Shown here one piece after another: positions 1 to 8,007 of a stretch of 29,032 nt of DNA. Made by a program: the position numbers and the translations under genes. Below the pieces are notes generated by a model. That model saw nothing but the letters and a program-made list of their open reading frames with translations, was not told the origin of the DNA and ran no database searches. Origin of the DNA: CBDUXP01 sp965371225 [NCBI: uncultured bacterium] (GTDB taxonomy: Bacteria; Abyssobacteria; SURF-5; CBDUXP01); the NCBI GenBank assembly GCA_965371225.1, contig CBDUXP010000051.1, forward strand, positions 1 through 29,032, given 5' to 3'. The stretch's first letter is position 1. Each line of letters starts with the position of its first letter.

Positions 1-54
1 GGGAGGCGGTTGCGCGAAGCGCAGAGCCGGATTCCGGGTGGGGCGGATACAAGA
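1..54 (+). repeat. Dispersed hairpin repeat, copy R1
   Basis: Member of a family found at least nine times here. Its layout is GCGG, then an inverted repeat (TGCGC-GAA-GCGCA in this copy), then AGAGC, GGGATGCCGGG-like, GGGGCGG and TACAAGA. The copy starts at the window edge and may extend upstream. It is followed within 15 bases by a different inverted repeat (67-100), so repeats cluster here. Confidence 0.8.
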
Positions 55-66
55 ACGCGAATCCGT

Positions 67-100
67 GCCGCGGGCGGACACGCCGGTCCGCCCCGTCCCT
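67..100. repeat. Inverted repeat, GGGCGGAC type, copy 1
   Basis: GGGCGGAC and GTCCGCCC flank a short loop and give an 8-bp perfect stem. The same element recurs at 19624-19660 with loop changes. It sits downstream of the YkgJ-type gene on the minus strand and could act as a transcript-end hairpin, but no T-tract follows. Confidence 0.6.
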
Positions 101-175
101 GCACGCGGCACCCCCTTCCACTACCGCGTCTCGCTATAGGGGCAACCCAGGTGGCTGCCCAAGACGGCCGCCGCC

Positions 176-730
176 TTACCGCGCGAGCGCTTTCCGTTTC
201 CGCTTTCTAGTGTTTGGTTGGGCTTTCCCGTTCGCGGTCAGACGGAGCGGACTGTTCTCGGCGGCCTTTTGATCTTCCGGCGCGCGGGCCAGGTTGCGCC
301 GGCGCGCACTGCCCTTGAGGGCCTTGTGGTACAGGCGCGGCTGATGCTGCTTCAGCCACGCGAGGAATTCGTGCGCGGTATCGAAGCCACAGACCTCGCC
401 GTAATCGTCATTCGTCACTTCACAGTCGTTCGGGGTGAACTCCTCGCAGAGGTCCGGCCGCGCCTCATAGACGCCACACAAGCCGTCGGGCCGCAGGGCC
501 TCGCACTGCGTCCAGAACTGCACGTACCAATCATGTGCGTCATCCTGATACACGCGGACGTTGCCGTGGTACAGGTACCAGAGGATGCTGCTACAGGTGT
601 CCCGATCGGTCGGCCGGTCGATCGGGATGGCGATGTACGTGCAACAGTGCGCACACTCGCTGCATCGGGGATCGTCCGTATCGGTGGCCGGTAAGACCGG
701 CAAATCTACGAGGAACCCATTTCCTGCCAT
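176..730 (-). CDS. YkgJ-type CxxCxxCC cysteine-cluster protein
   Basis: 184 aa. The N-terminal part carries CSECAHCC, the CxxCxxCC signature of the YkgJ / UPF0153 family, which probably binds zinc or an iron-sulfur cluster. Further cysteines follow in TCSS, QCEAL, GLCGVYE, PDLCEEF and NDCEV, as is usual for the family. The C-terminus is a lysine/arginine-rich tail. I chose the ATG at 728-730 because AGAGG lies just upstream; the open frame further upstream is antisense to the next gene. It is divergent from the ferritin-like gene at 938. The biochemical role of the family is not settled. Confidence 0.85.
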   Translation of the reverse strand: MAGNGFLVDLPVLPATDTDDPRCSECAHCCTYIAIPIDRPTDRDTCSSILWYLYHGNVRVYQDDAHDWYVQFWTQCEALRPDGLCGVYEARPDLCEEFTPNDCEVTNDDYGEVCGFDTAHEFLAWLKQHQPRLYHKALKGSARRRNLARAPEDQKAAENSPLRLTANGKAQPNTRKRKRKALAR

Positions 731-937
731 GATGACCTCTTCTATCGCGCCCGGCGGGGTGCTGCGCGCTATTGTACACAACACCGCAAGGAATGGTAGG
801 GGCTGCCGCCACGCCCCAACGCGTCCTAGCAGAAAGCACAGCTTCACCGCCCCGCGACAGAGTTCACCTTGGCGCCACGAGGGCTCAGGCGCTAGACTCA
901 GAGCGCCCGGGCATACCCGAACCCAAGGATCTGCGCC

Positions 938-1963
938 ATGCGTACTGCCGAACTCGCACAACTGGAAAGCACGGGGCAGCGTTCGTACGCCAGCCTCTTT
1001 TCCAAAGCCCACACTCTCATCTGGGATATCGACCGGGACTTGGACTGGTCTATTGAGGTAGCGCCCGACGATCCGTTGATCGCCCCCACCGCCCTCTGGT
1101 GCCACCAGGCGCCCACGTGGCAGGCGTTGGCCCCGGAACAGCACGCAGTCGTCGCGCGCGAGGACACGTTGCGCACCGTGCGGCTTCTCAGTATTGGGGA
1201 GAGCGTCGCGCAGGTCGTGTGCGCCAAACAGACGCTGGTGTTCGACCGGGAGGACTGGCGCAACCACGCGAGCGCCCAAGCCCTGGACGAGGCGCGGCAC
1301 CACGTGGTGTACGAGCGGTTTCTCGAGAAGTGCGGCGGGACGGAGTACTACGTGTCCGAGGGGCTGGAGCGCATGTTCGACATGGCGATCGACGCCGAGG
1401 ACGCAACGACGCTCACCCTGCGCGAGCAACTCATTCTGGAAAGCGTTGGGTTCGGCCTGTTCAAGCGGTTGGCCGTGCACGCGGCCAATCCCCTGCTCAA
1501 GCGCATCTTCGAGCTGGTGATCCGCGATGAATCGCGGCACATGGCGTTCGGCCTGCACTACATCAAGGCGCACGTGGCGACGCTGGACCCGGACGCGCGC
1601 ACCGAATTCGCCCGCGAGGCGCTGGACTACATCAACATGTTCACCCGCACGAACCGTCCCACACTCGCGGACGACCTGGCCAAGGCTGGGGTGGCCGATC
1701 CGGTGGGGATACGGGCGCGTATCATCGAGGAAATGCAGGAGGTCCAGACGCTGCGGGGGATGGAAATCGTCGCGGGCCAACGGGAGCCGGATTGGGGCGA
1801 CCCGTTTATCAAGCTGTTCCTGAACCTCAAGTACGTGGGCCTGCTGGACGACGCCATCGTGGACGCGCTTGGCGACACGTACGAGTATCTGCGGCAGTAC
1901 GCGACGCTCGTGAATCGGAAGACGGCGCCCGCGATCGACGCGGACAATCCCCTCGCCGCTTAG
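938..1963 (+). CDS. Diiron ferritin-like / ribonucleotide reductase R2-like protein
   Basis: 341 aa, mainly alpha-helical. The expected carboxylate-bridged diiron ligands are visible: Glu88 (IGES), Glu118 and His121 (DEARHH), Glu168 (ILES), and Glu198 and His201 (DESRHM). This E, ExxH, E, ExxH spacing is that of the R2 / ferritin-like oxygenase group, which also contains AurF-type N-oxygenases. The specific substrate cannot be read from sequence. AAGGA lies about 8 bases before the ATG. The stop codon overlaps that of the convergent SGNH gene by 4 bases. No large-subunit reductase gene is nearby, so an oxygenase is more likely than a true R2 subunit. Confidence 0.85.
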   Translation: MRTAELAQLESTGQRSYASLFSKAHTLIWDIDRDLDWSIEVAPDDPLIAPTALWCHQAPTWQALAPEQHAVVAREDTLRTVRLLSIGESVAQVVCAKQTLVFDREDWRNHASAQALDEARHHVVYERFLEKCGGTEYYVSEGLERMFDMAIDAEDATTLTLREQLILESVGFGLFKRLAVHAANPLLKRIFELVIRDESRHMAFGLHYIKAHVATLDPDARTEFAREALDYINMFTRTNRPTLADDLAKAGVADPVGIRARIIEEMQEVQTLRGMEIVAGQREPDWGDPFIKLFLNLKYVGLLDDAIVDALGDTYEYLRQYATLVNRKTAPAIDADNPLAA

Positions 1964-3477
1964 CGCGCGGGCGCTGACGGCGCCGGTGCGGGCGGCGGCT
2001 CACTGCCACCAGCGCCGCCGGCAGCGTCGTGTTGTTCCGGAATCCGAAAAGTGTGCGGCGTTGGAAGCTGCCCGGCAATCGTCTCCGCGGCCACGCGATT
2101 GCCCCGCGGGTTCCAGTGCGTGTTGTTCGGCACGTACGTGCGCGCGTCCCGGTCCGCCATCTGCAGCGGCGTCAGAAGGTCCACGACCCCTACCCCGTAT
2201 CCACTGGCCCAGTTGGCCACGCGCCGTTGCGGGCGGTTCAGGTCGAGCGCATCCCCGGCCGCGCCGCCGACGGCTGCGCGCACCCGATCACTCACCTGAA
2301 ATTCGTCGGGGGCCAGCACGACCGCCACGGGCAGCGCACGTTCCGTACACGCATCGAAGAACGCGGACATCAGGTCCTGCGCCCGCGCATACGCCGTATC
2401 GACCGCTCCCCCTTCCGGCGCGCACACGGCCAGGCGCCGCTGCACGACGGCCCGATACTCCTCGTCGGTAAACCGCACAGCTTCCGGCGTCGTTCCCCGG
2501 TACACACCGGCGGTGAGCACCGGCCCGAACCGGCGCAGAGCCGTGACCGCGTAGTTATGCCGGAGCGCGGGAAACGGGCGGTGGGGATGCCATTCCGTGA
2601 TGTCATTCCCCACGAAGAACGTCAGGAGCACCGCATCCACGGGCAGACGCGGCGCGAGGGTTTCGAGCACCTGAAGGTAATCCTCCGGCCCGGCGCCGGG
2701 CACCCCGCAGTTGAGGACTTCGACCTGCCGCCCCCACCGCTCGGTCCACAGGGTTTCGAGCAGCATCAGGAAATTCTCCGGCGGCGGCACCACGCCAAAC
2801 GCGAAGCTGTCGCCGAGCGCAAGCACGTAGGTGGTGTCGGGCTCGCGCTCCGTGGGAAATTCCGCGTCGTAAAACCCGAGCGCGTTCGTGCGATAGCCCG
2901 TGTGGATAGGCTGGTGCGGCGGCAGCGCGGCCGGCCCCGTTACGGCGACCCACTGTTGTCCGCTCACCGCAACGAACAGCCGCACGATAACTTCCAGCAC
3001 CGCCCAAGAGATCCACACGTTCAGACCCACGATGTGGGCGTACCGCAGGCGCCGCGCTGTCGCTTCCGCCGGCCATACCGGTACAGCGCGCCAATCGAGC
3101 ACCGCACCGAACGCGGCACCGCCGAACACGCTCAGCAAGAAGAACAGGTGGGGTTGGCCGACCAGTTCACGCGCTTCTCCCACCAGGGCGGCCACCAACC
3201 CTGCGCCGATGGCGTGGAGGGCGACCCACACGCTCCGGCGCGCGGGAGGCTGGCGCACGTCACGAAACTGGCCCCAGGCGACCCGCAGCAGGAGCAGCCC
3301 CGCGGCCACCCCGGCCATGGCGGTCACCCACGCCAGCTTGCCCGGCGGCGCGTCGGCGGAGCGCAGGGGCAACAGCGCGCACATCAGCACCGCTATGCCG
3401 GCGACACACCGGACGGCACCGCCCGGCATGCGAACCGGCGCCGGTTCGCCCGGGGGCGGCGCCGCGCCGCCTACCAT
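1960..3477 (-). CDS. Membrane-anchored SGNH/GDSL-type hydrolase
   Basis: 505 aa. The N-terminal 170 residues hold four to five hydrophobic segments. The rest is an SGNH hydrolase domain: LALGDSFAFG carries nucleophile Ser224, VGND (about 289-292) supplies the oxyanion Asn, and the catalytic His454 is in NNTHWN. The usual Asp three residues before the His is Asn451 here, as far as I can align it, so the triad may be altered. The C-terminus is Ala/Pro-rich. The ATG overlaps the arfB stop (ATGGTAG), so the two are probably co-translated. Related proteins are esterases or acetyltransferases of surface polysaccharides, which fits the AlgI-like gene nearby on the opposite strand. Confidence 0.8.
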   Translation of the reverse strand: MVGGAAPPPGEPAPVRMPGGAVRCVAGIAVLMCALLPLRSADAPPGKLAWVTAMAGVAAGLLLLRVAWGQFRDVRQPPARRSVWVALHAIGAGLVAALVGEARELVGQPHLFFLLSVFGGAAFGAVLDWRAVPVWPAEATARRLRYAHIVGLNVWISWAVLEVIVRLFVAVSGQQWVAVTGPAALPPHQPIHTGYRTNALGFYDAEFPTEREPDTTYVLALGDSFAFGVVPPPENFLMLLETLWTERWGRQVEVLNCGVPGAGPEDYLQVLETLAPRLPVDAVLLTFFVGNDITEWHPHRPFPALRHNYAVTALRRFGPVLTAGVYRGTTPEAVRFTDEEYRAVVQRRLAVCAPEGGAVDTAYARAQDLMSAFFDACTERALPVAVVLAPDEFQVSDRVRAAVGGAAGDALDLNRPQRRVANWASGYGVGVVDLLTPLQMADRDARTYVPNNTHWNPRGNRVAAETIAGQLPTPHTFRIPEQHDAAGGAGGSEPPPAPAPSAPAR

Positions 3478-3896
3478 TCGTCACCCGCGGGTGCGCGGCG
3501 GCCACGCTTGAGGTCGCCCCGCCGGCGTTTGCTCTCGACACGCCGGCGCTTGGCCGTACGCGATACCCGCATGGGTTTCCGCCGCCGCGGCGGGTACAAC
3601 ACGCTGCGCACCATCTCCGCCAGGCGGGCCTCCGCATCTTGGCGGTTGCGCGCCTGGGTGCGATGGCGCGAACTGGTCACGAGCAGTTCCCCCCCCTTGG
3701 TCACGTGGCCGGGGTAGGCCTCACGCAGCCGCTGCTTCACGCCGGCGCTCAATGTCTCCGAGGTCGTCAATTGCAGCCGCAGCTCCACCTTGGTAGCGAC
3801 CTTGTTCACGTTCTGGCCGCCGGGACCGCCGCTCCGAGCGTACTGCACCACCAGGTCCTGGTCGGGAATATGAATGTGGGGAGTGATTTCGATCAT
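3471..3896 (-). CDS. arfB: Ribosome-rescue factor ArfB (GGQ peptidyl-tRNA hydrolase)
   Basis: 141 aa, the usual length for ArfB/YaeJ. It hydrolyses peptidyl-tRNA on ribosomes stalled on truncated mRNA. SGGPGGQNVNK places the catalytic GGQ at residues 26-28. There is no stop-codon recognition domain, which separates it from RF1/RF2. The C-terminal 40 residues are strongly basic (RRRK, KRRRVESKRRRGD), matching the tail that enters the empty mRNA channel. The start is the ATG at 3894-3896, giving MIEITPHIHIP; the longer open frame upstream lacks family similarity. Its stop overlaps the start of the downstream SGNH gene by 7 bases. Confidence 0.92.
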   Translation of the reverse strand: MIEITPHIHIPDQDLVVQYARSGGPGGQNVNKVATKVELRLQLTTSETLSAGVKQRLREAYPGHVTKGGELLVTSSRHRTQARNRQDAEARLAEMVRSVLYPPRRRKPMRVSRTAKRRRVESKRRRGDLKRGRRAPAGDEW

Positions 3897-4024
3897 AGTG
3901 GGCCGGCACGCCGCAGCCCGCGACTGCCCCCATCGATTGTACCGGGGCCGCCCGCCGCGGCGCCGTGACACTGCACAGACCGCTCCACTAAGATACCGCG
4001 ACTTCCCGCCCGCGCGCCCCGCTG

Positions 4025-5416
4025 ATGCTCTTCGTCTCCCTGCCATACGCGACCTTGCTGCTCGCCACGTGGGTCGGGTACTGGGCGCTGCCGTGGCGTC
4101 GCGGGCGCATCGCGTTGCTACTCGCGGCGTCGTACCTCTTTTACATGAGTTGGAACCCGCGGCTCGTGGGGCTCCTGCTGTTCTCTACCGGCGTGGATTT
4201 CGTCGCCGGCCACGCCATCGCGGCCGCCACCGACCCCGCGCGCCGGAAACGCTGGCTCATCGCCTCGCTCGTGGCCAATCTCGGCGTCCTTGGCGTGTTC
4301 AAGTATTGCGGGTTCTTCGTCGACAGCTTCGTCGCGCTGCTGCAGAGTGCAGGCATCCAAGCGAACGCGCGGTCGTGGGACATCATCCTCCCGCTCGGCA
4401 TCTCCTTCTATACGTTCCAGTCCATGAGCTACACCATCGACCTCTACCGCGGGCGCCTCCAGCCCACGCGCAGCCTGCTGGAGTTCGCCACGTTCGTCGC
4501 GTTCTTCCCGCAGTTGGTGGCCGGGCCCATCGTGCGCGCGCGCGACTTCCTGCCCCAGTTGGCCGAGCGTAAGCGGCTGGCCGCGGGGGATCTCCAGGAG
4601 GGTGTGGACCGCATCCTGCTTGGAGTGGTGAAGAAGGCGGTGCTCGCGGACAACCTCGCGCCGTTCGTGGACGCGGTGTTCGCGGCGCCGGGCGCGACGG
4701 GCACGGTCCACGCCTGGGTCGCTCTCATCGCGTTCTACGGCCAGATTTACTGGGACTTCTCGGGCTACACGGACATCGCCATCGGCTCCGCGCGCCTGTT
4801 CGGCTTCCACATCCGCGGCAATTTCGAGCGGCCGTACCTCAGCCGGTCGCCGCGCGAGTTTTGGCAACGCTGGCATATCTCCCTGTCCACCTGGCTGCGC
4901 GACTACCTCTATATACCGCTCGGCGGCAACCGCGGCTCACAAGCACGGCTGTACCGGAACCTGCTGCTCACGATGCTGCTCGGCGGCTTGTGGCACGGCG
5001 CAAGCTGGATGTTCCTGCTCTGGGGCGCGTATCACGGTGCGCTCCTCTGCCTGCACCGCCTGTGGACCGACCGCGGGCGGCGCATGGCCGCGGGCATCGC
5101 GTGGCCGCTCATGTTCCTCGCAACGCTCGTGGGCTGGATGCTCTTCCGGGCAAATACCCCGGCCGACATGGCGGCGTACGTCACCGCACTGCTGCCCACG
5201 GGGCCCCTGACGCTCTCCCCCGCAGCGGTCGCTGCACTGTGCTTCTGCGCGGTCGGCATGGTCATGGAAACCGTCGGCCCATCTGTCCGTGTATGGTGCG
5301 ATCGTGATGTCCCGATCGGCCCCGTTCTCCGCGGCGTGCTGTGGACGGTAGCGGTCGAGGTCGTCATCATCGCCAGTCCCTCCGACCTCCAGAGCTTCAT
5401 TTACTTTGTCTTCTGA
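4025..5416 (+). CDS. AlgI-like MBOAT family O-acyltransferase
   Basis: 463 aa, polytopic. Family hallmarks are LPLGISFYTFQ, the segment FPQLVAGPIVRA, FWQRWHISLSTWLRDYLYIP (from about residue 279) and GGLWHGASW with the presumed catalytic His at about 323. Members pass acyl groups, usually acetyl, across the membrane for O-acylation of alginate, cellulose, peptidoglycan or other glycans. Eleven or more hydrophobic segments are visible. It overlaps the next gene by 11 bases, and that gene encodes an SGNH-like protein, the usual AlgJ/AlgX-type partner. No alginate biosynthesis genes are in the window, so the acceptor glycan is unknown. Confidence 0.9.
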   Translation: MLFVSLPYATLLLATWVGYWALPWRRGRIALLLAASYLFYMSWNPRLVGLLLFSTGVDFVAGHAIAAATDPARRKRWLIASLVANLGVLGVFKYCGFFVDSFVALLQSAGIQANARSWDIILPLGISFYTFQSMSYTIDLYRGRLQPTRSLLEFATFVAFFPQLVAGPIVRARDFLPQLAERKRLAAGDLQEGVDRILLGVVKKAVLADNLAPFVDAVFAAPGATGTVHAWVALIAFYGQIYWDFSGYTDIAIGSARLFGFHIRGNFERPYLSRSPREFWQRWHISLSTWLRDYLYIPLGGNRGSQARLYRNLLLTMLLGGLWHGASWMFLLWGAYHGALLCLHRLWTDRGRRMAAGIAWPLMFLATLVGWMLFRANTPADMAAYVTALLPTGPLTLSPAAVAALCFCAVGMVMETVGPSVRVWCDRDVPIGPVLRGVLWTVAVEVVIIASPSDLQSFIYFVF

Positions 5417-6410
5417 ATCACCACATCCCGCCGCCACCGTCTCCCGGTTCGCAATCACTGTGTGCACGGCGACGCTGGGCCTGGCGCTCGCCAGCGCGGC
5501 GACAGTCGGCGGGCGCGGCATCTGGCGCCTCGCGGAGTACCACTTCGACGTGGAGGAATTCTGGCCGGAAGCGCTGCGCATTGGGCGCGCGTTGCACGAG
5601 CTGCCCCGAGTGACCGAACCCCGGTGGCTCTTCGTCGGCAGCTCGATAGTGTTGTACGACGTCATTCCCGAATCCTTCGAACGCGCGGTCGCAACCGTGG
5701 AGCGCCCGCCGAACGTGCGGACCCTCGCGACACCCCGCGCCGTGTTCACCGATGCCTCCGCGCTCACCCAACTCGCGCACGCGGCGGCCCCCGTGCACAC
5801 GGTCGTCGCCGGCGTGCATCCCCGCGACTTTTCCGTCGGGGTGGATCCGCGCACCACCCTCGTCGCGAACATCTTTGACCGCAGCACCCTCGACGTGCCC
5901 GCGCTGGCCGGGGGTTCGCCCGCCCGCCGGTTGGAACGCGGGGTCGCGACCGTGTGGCCCGCGTTTCGGACGCGGCGGCTGCAAACCCGCGTGTTTCACG
6001 CCTTCCTGCCGGACGTGCCCCCGCCGTCGGGGATGAGGGAACAGCCGCTGCACGCCGCGCAGGCGACGCACTTCGACGGCGAGAACACGCCGACGGCAAA
6101 CAATCCGCAACTCGACGAACTGCACCGGTGGGCGGCCTGGTGCCGGGAGCAGGGCATCCGGCCGGTAGTGGTCTACTTTCCGGAGCAGACCGGCGCGGCG
6201 GACGCGCACTGGGACGCGGCACACGGGGCCGCGTGGATTGCCACATTGGACCGCGCATGCGCTGCAGCGGGTATCGCGTTCGTCAACGCGCGGGATGCGA
6301 TGCCGCGCGACGCGTTCTTCGATTTCAACCACCTGCACGAGCAAGGCGCGGTTCGCTTCAGCGAGTGGCTCGGGACGGAAATCGCCCGGGAATTGGCTGC
6401 GGCGCCGTAG
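5406..6410 (+). CDS. SGNH-like periplasmic partner of the MBOAT acyltransferase
   Basis: 334 aa. Residues 14-35 form one hydrophobic segment, either an uncleaved anchor or a signal peptide. FVGSS (about 76-80) resembles the SGNH nucleophile block and DFNHLHEQGA (from Asp306, with His309) resembles the terminal Asp-x-x-His block, so an acetyltransferase or esterase fold of the AlgJ/AlgX type is likely. The chosen start is a TTG at 5406-5408 inside the end of the upstream gene, implying translational coupling. A GTG at 5460 is an alternative. Overall similarity to named families is weak and the assignment rests on these motifs and the overlap with the AlgI-like gene. Confidence 0.75.
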   Translation: MSSESPHPAATVSRFAITVCTATLGLALASAATVGGRGIWRLAEYHFDVEEFWPEALRIGRALHELPRVTEPRWLFVGSSIVLYDVIPESFERAVATVERPPNVRTLATPRAVFTDASALTQLAHAAAPVHTVVAGVHPRDFSVGVDPRTTLVANIFDRSTLDVPALAGGSPARRLERGVATVWPAFRTRRLQTRVFHAFLPDVPPPSGMREQPLHAAQATHFDGENTPTANNPQLDELHRWAAWCREQGIRPVVVYFPEQTGAADAHWDAAHGAAWIATLDRACAAAGIAFVNARDAMPRDAFFDFNHLHEQGAVRFSEWLGTEIARELAAAP

Positions 6411-6535
6411 GTAACGGTCGATTGCGCGTCGCTCCTCGTGTGAGCAGGCCTTATGCCTCTCCACCCCGGGCGACCGCGTGGGTCTCGCGTACACCGGACG
6501 CTGGACCGTAGGGGCGCAGGTTTTTCGCTCGCGGC

Positions 6536-6815
6536 TTACACGGCAGCCAGGAAGTCCTGCACGCGACCCGGCTACGTGCGGATATCCGCCAGCGACTCGG
6601 CGAGGGAGAGCGTGGCGTTCGGCATCACCTCGGCCAAGGTCTCCGCCGTGGACACCGGATGAGCGGGATCCGTTGCCCAGGCGAGGATCAACGCGGGCTG
6701 GATAATGCCGACCACCTGCTCGCGCGGGGGCGTTGTCGTCTGCGCGGCTGCACGTCATCCCGTGCGCCCACACGAGCGGCGCGCCCGTCCCGCGCTCCTC
6801 GTACGCCAACTCCAT
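6536..6815 (-). pseudogene. Alpha/beta hydrolase, internally deleted and frameshifted remnant
   Basis: From the ATG at 6813-6815 the frame reads MELAYEERGTGAPLVWAHGM, the start of an alpha/beta hydrolase with its HG oxyanion motif. After about 27 codons the hydrolase reading moves to another frame and continues as PALILAWATDPAHPVSTAE and ending near RVQDFLAAV, the C-terminal cap of the same family with its Asp loop. The middle, including the nucleophile elbow, is missing. A TAG interrupts the C-terminal part where Trp would fit. About 280 bases remain, against 780-870 for an intact gene. It lies directly downstream of the 2H phosphoesterase gene on the same strand. Confidence 0.7.
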
Positions 6816-6826
6816 GCCACGCACGT

Positions 6827-7366
6827 TCAGGCAGGCATCGTCAGACTTACGATCTCGATTTCCACTTCCGCGGGGGTATCGATGATACCGATCCGGTCGA
6901 CTACGACGCTCGTCGGGTACCCGCGATCGACGCACAATGTCAGGGCGTCCCCCACCACGCCGGGAGCCAACTCGGGCGCGAGCGTACAGTGAGGCACCCA
7001 ACGATCCGGCATACAGTACGCGTCCAGGTCGGCGCCGTACTCAGTCGCGAGGACTACCGCCGTTCGGTGGAGTTCAAGCAACTGCGGCGCAACCGCGACA
7101 CCGATGAAGAGCACGGGCGGATCGTTCGGGAAGACTCCCAGGCTCGGGCACTCCACCGAGAAGGGGGCGACCAACCGCACCGCCTCACACAGGGCCGGGG
7201 CAAACGCTTTCAAGTCCAATTGCCCACAAACGGCAAGCGTGATGTGCGGTCGATACGGACCGGTATGCATGTACGAAGAGAGGCCGGCGTCATGCAACGC
7301 CTTCCAGAGCGTGCGCACTTGCGTCTCACCTTCAGCGGTGAACCACACCGATATCGCAAAAGCCAT
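6827..7366 (-). CDS. 2H phosphoesterase (2'-5' RNA ligase / cyclic phosphodiesterase family)
   Basis: 179 aa from the ATG at 7364-7366, which is preceded by GGGGAGG at good spacing; the longer frame upstream is unlikely to be translated. Two HxT motifs define the superfamily: YRPHITLAV (His41, Thr43) and WVPHCTLAP (His126, Thr128). They form the two-histidine active site that hydrolyses or ligates 2'-5' or 2',3'-cyclic phosphodiesters. The spacing of about 85 residues between the motifs is normal. The true substrate is not predictable. The hydrolase remnant follows on the same strand. Confidence 0.85.
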   Translation of the reverse strand: MAFAISVWFTAEGETQVRTLWKALHDAGLSSYMHTGPYRPHITLAVCGQLDLKAFAPALCEAVRLVAPFSVECPSLGVFPNDPPVLFIGVAVAPQLLELHRTAVVLATEYGADLDAYCMPDRWVPHCTLAPELAPGVVGDALTLCVDRGYPTSVVVDRIGIIDTPAEVEIEIVSLTMPA

Positions 7367-7529
7367 TGCGTTCGCCTCCCCGTCGCTGTTCAGATGCCGC
7401 CCGTGCAGGCCGATCGTGAGACTACCGCCAGGCGGCGGACAGCGGACGGGTCTCCGGGCTTGCGGAATTGGGGTGTATCGCACATTCTAGGGCAGGTGGA
7501 GTATCCACATCACCATGGGAGGGGAGATC

Positions 7530-7961
7530 ATGACTGCAGGACCGACACAGACCACGGCGACCGTCATCCCGGGGATGCGGTATCGCGACGCCGCGGTGGC
7601 CATTGACTGGCTGTGTGAAGCGTTTGGCTTCGAGAAACATTTCGTCGTGCCCGGCGAGAACGGCACGATCGTGCACGCGCAACTCACGTTCGGCAACGGC
7701 ATGATCATGCTCGGCTCCATCCGCGACGGCGAATATGACCGGCTGATTCAACAACCGGCAGACGTGGGCGGGGTGGAAACGCAAGCGCCGTACATTATCG
7801 TCGAGGATGCGGACGCGCACTACGCGCAGGCGACGGCCGCTGGCGCCGAGATCGTGATGGACATTGCGGACCAGGACCACGGCGGGCGCACGTACACGTG
7901 CCGCGATCCGCAAGGGCATGTCTGGAACTTCGGAACGTACGATCCCTGGCAACACGGGTAA
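7530..7961 (+). CDS. VOC superfamily protein (glyoxalase / bleomycin-resistance-like)
   Basis: 143 aa. The N-terminal segment MRYRDAAVAIDWLCEAFGF, a central QLTFGNGMIMLGS strand and a C-terminal CRDPQGHVWNFGTYDPW match the betaalphabetabetabeta repeats of the vicinal oxygen chelate fold, close to the PhnB-like / YdeM-like group that carries a DxxGHxW end motif. I chose the ATG at 7530 because a strong GGGAGGGGAG precedes it; an ATG at 7515 lies within that signal. Possible metal ligands are His in the N-terminal half and Glu/His in the C-terminal half, but the function cannot be specified. Confidence 0.85.
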   Translation: MTAGPTQTTATVIPGMRYRDAAVAIDWLCEAFGFEKHFVVPGENGTIVHAQLTFGNGMIMLGSIRDGEYDRLIQQPADVGGVETQAPYIIVEDADAHYAQATAAGAEIVMDIADQDHGGRTYTCRDPQGHVWNFGTYDPWQHG

Positions 7962-8007
7962 CGCCGCGGACCGCCCGATGCGCGTGTGAGTGCGGCCGCT
8001 GAAAGCC

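Noticed and set aside
176-1780. 534-codon minus-strand frame across the ferritin-like gene
   Set aside because: Only the part below 730 shows family similarity; the upstream portion is antisense to a well-supported diiron protein and has a better start inside.
2029-3717. 562-codon plus-strand frame
   Set aside because: It is antisense to the SGNH hydrolase and arfB genes, has Arg/His/Pro-rich shadow composition and no motif.
5418-7001. 527-codon minus-strand frame
   Set aside because: Most of it is antisense to the MBOAT partner gene. Only the segment near 6700-6815 has real similarity and is reported as part of the hydrolase pseudogene.
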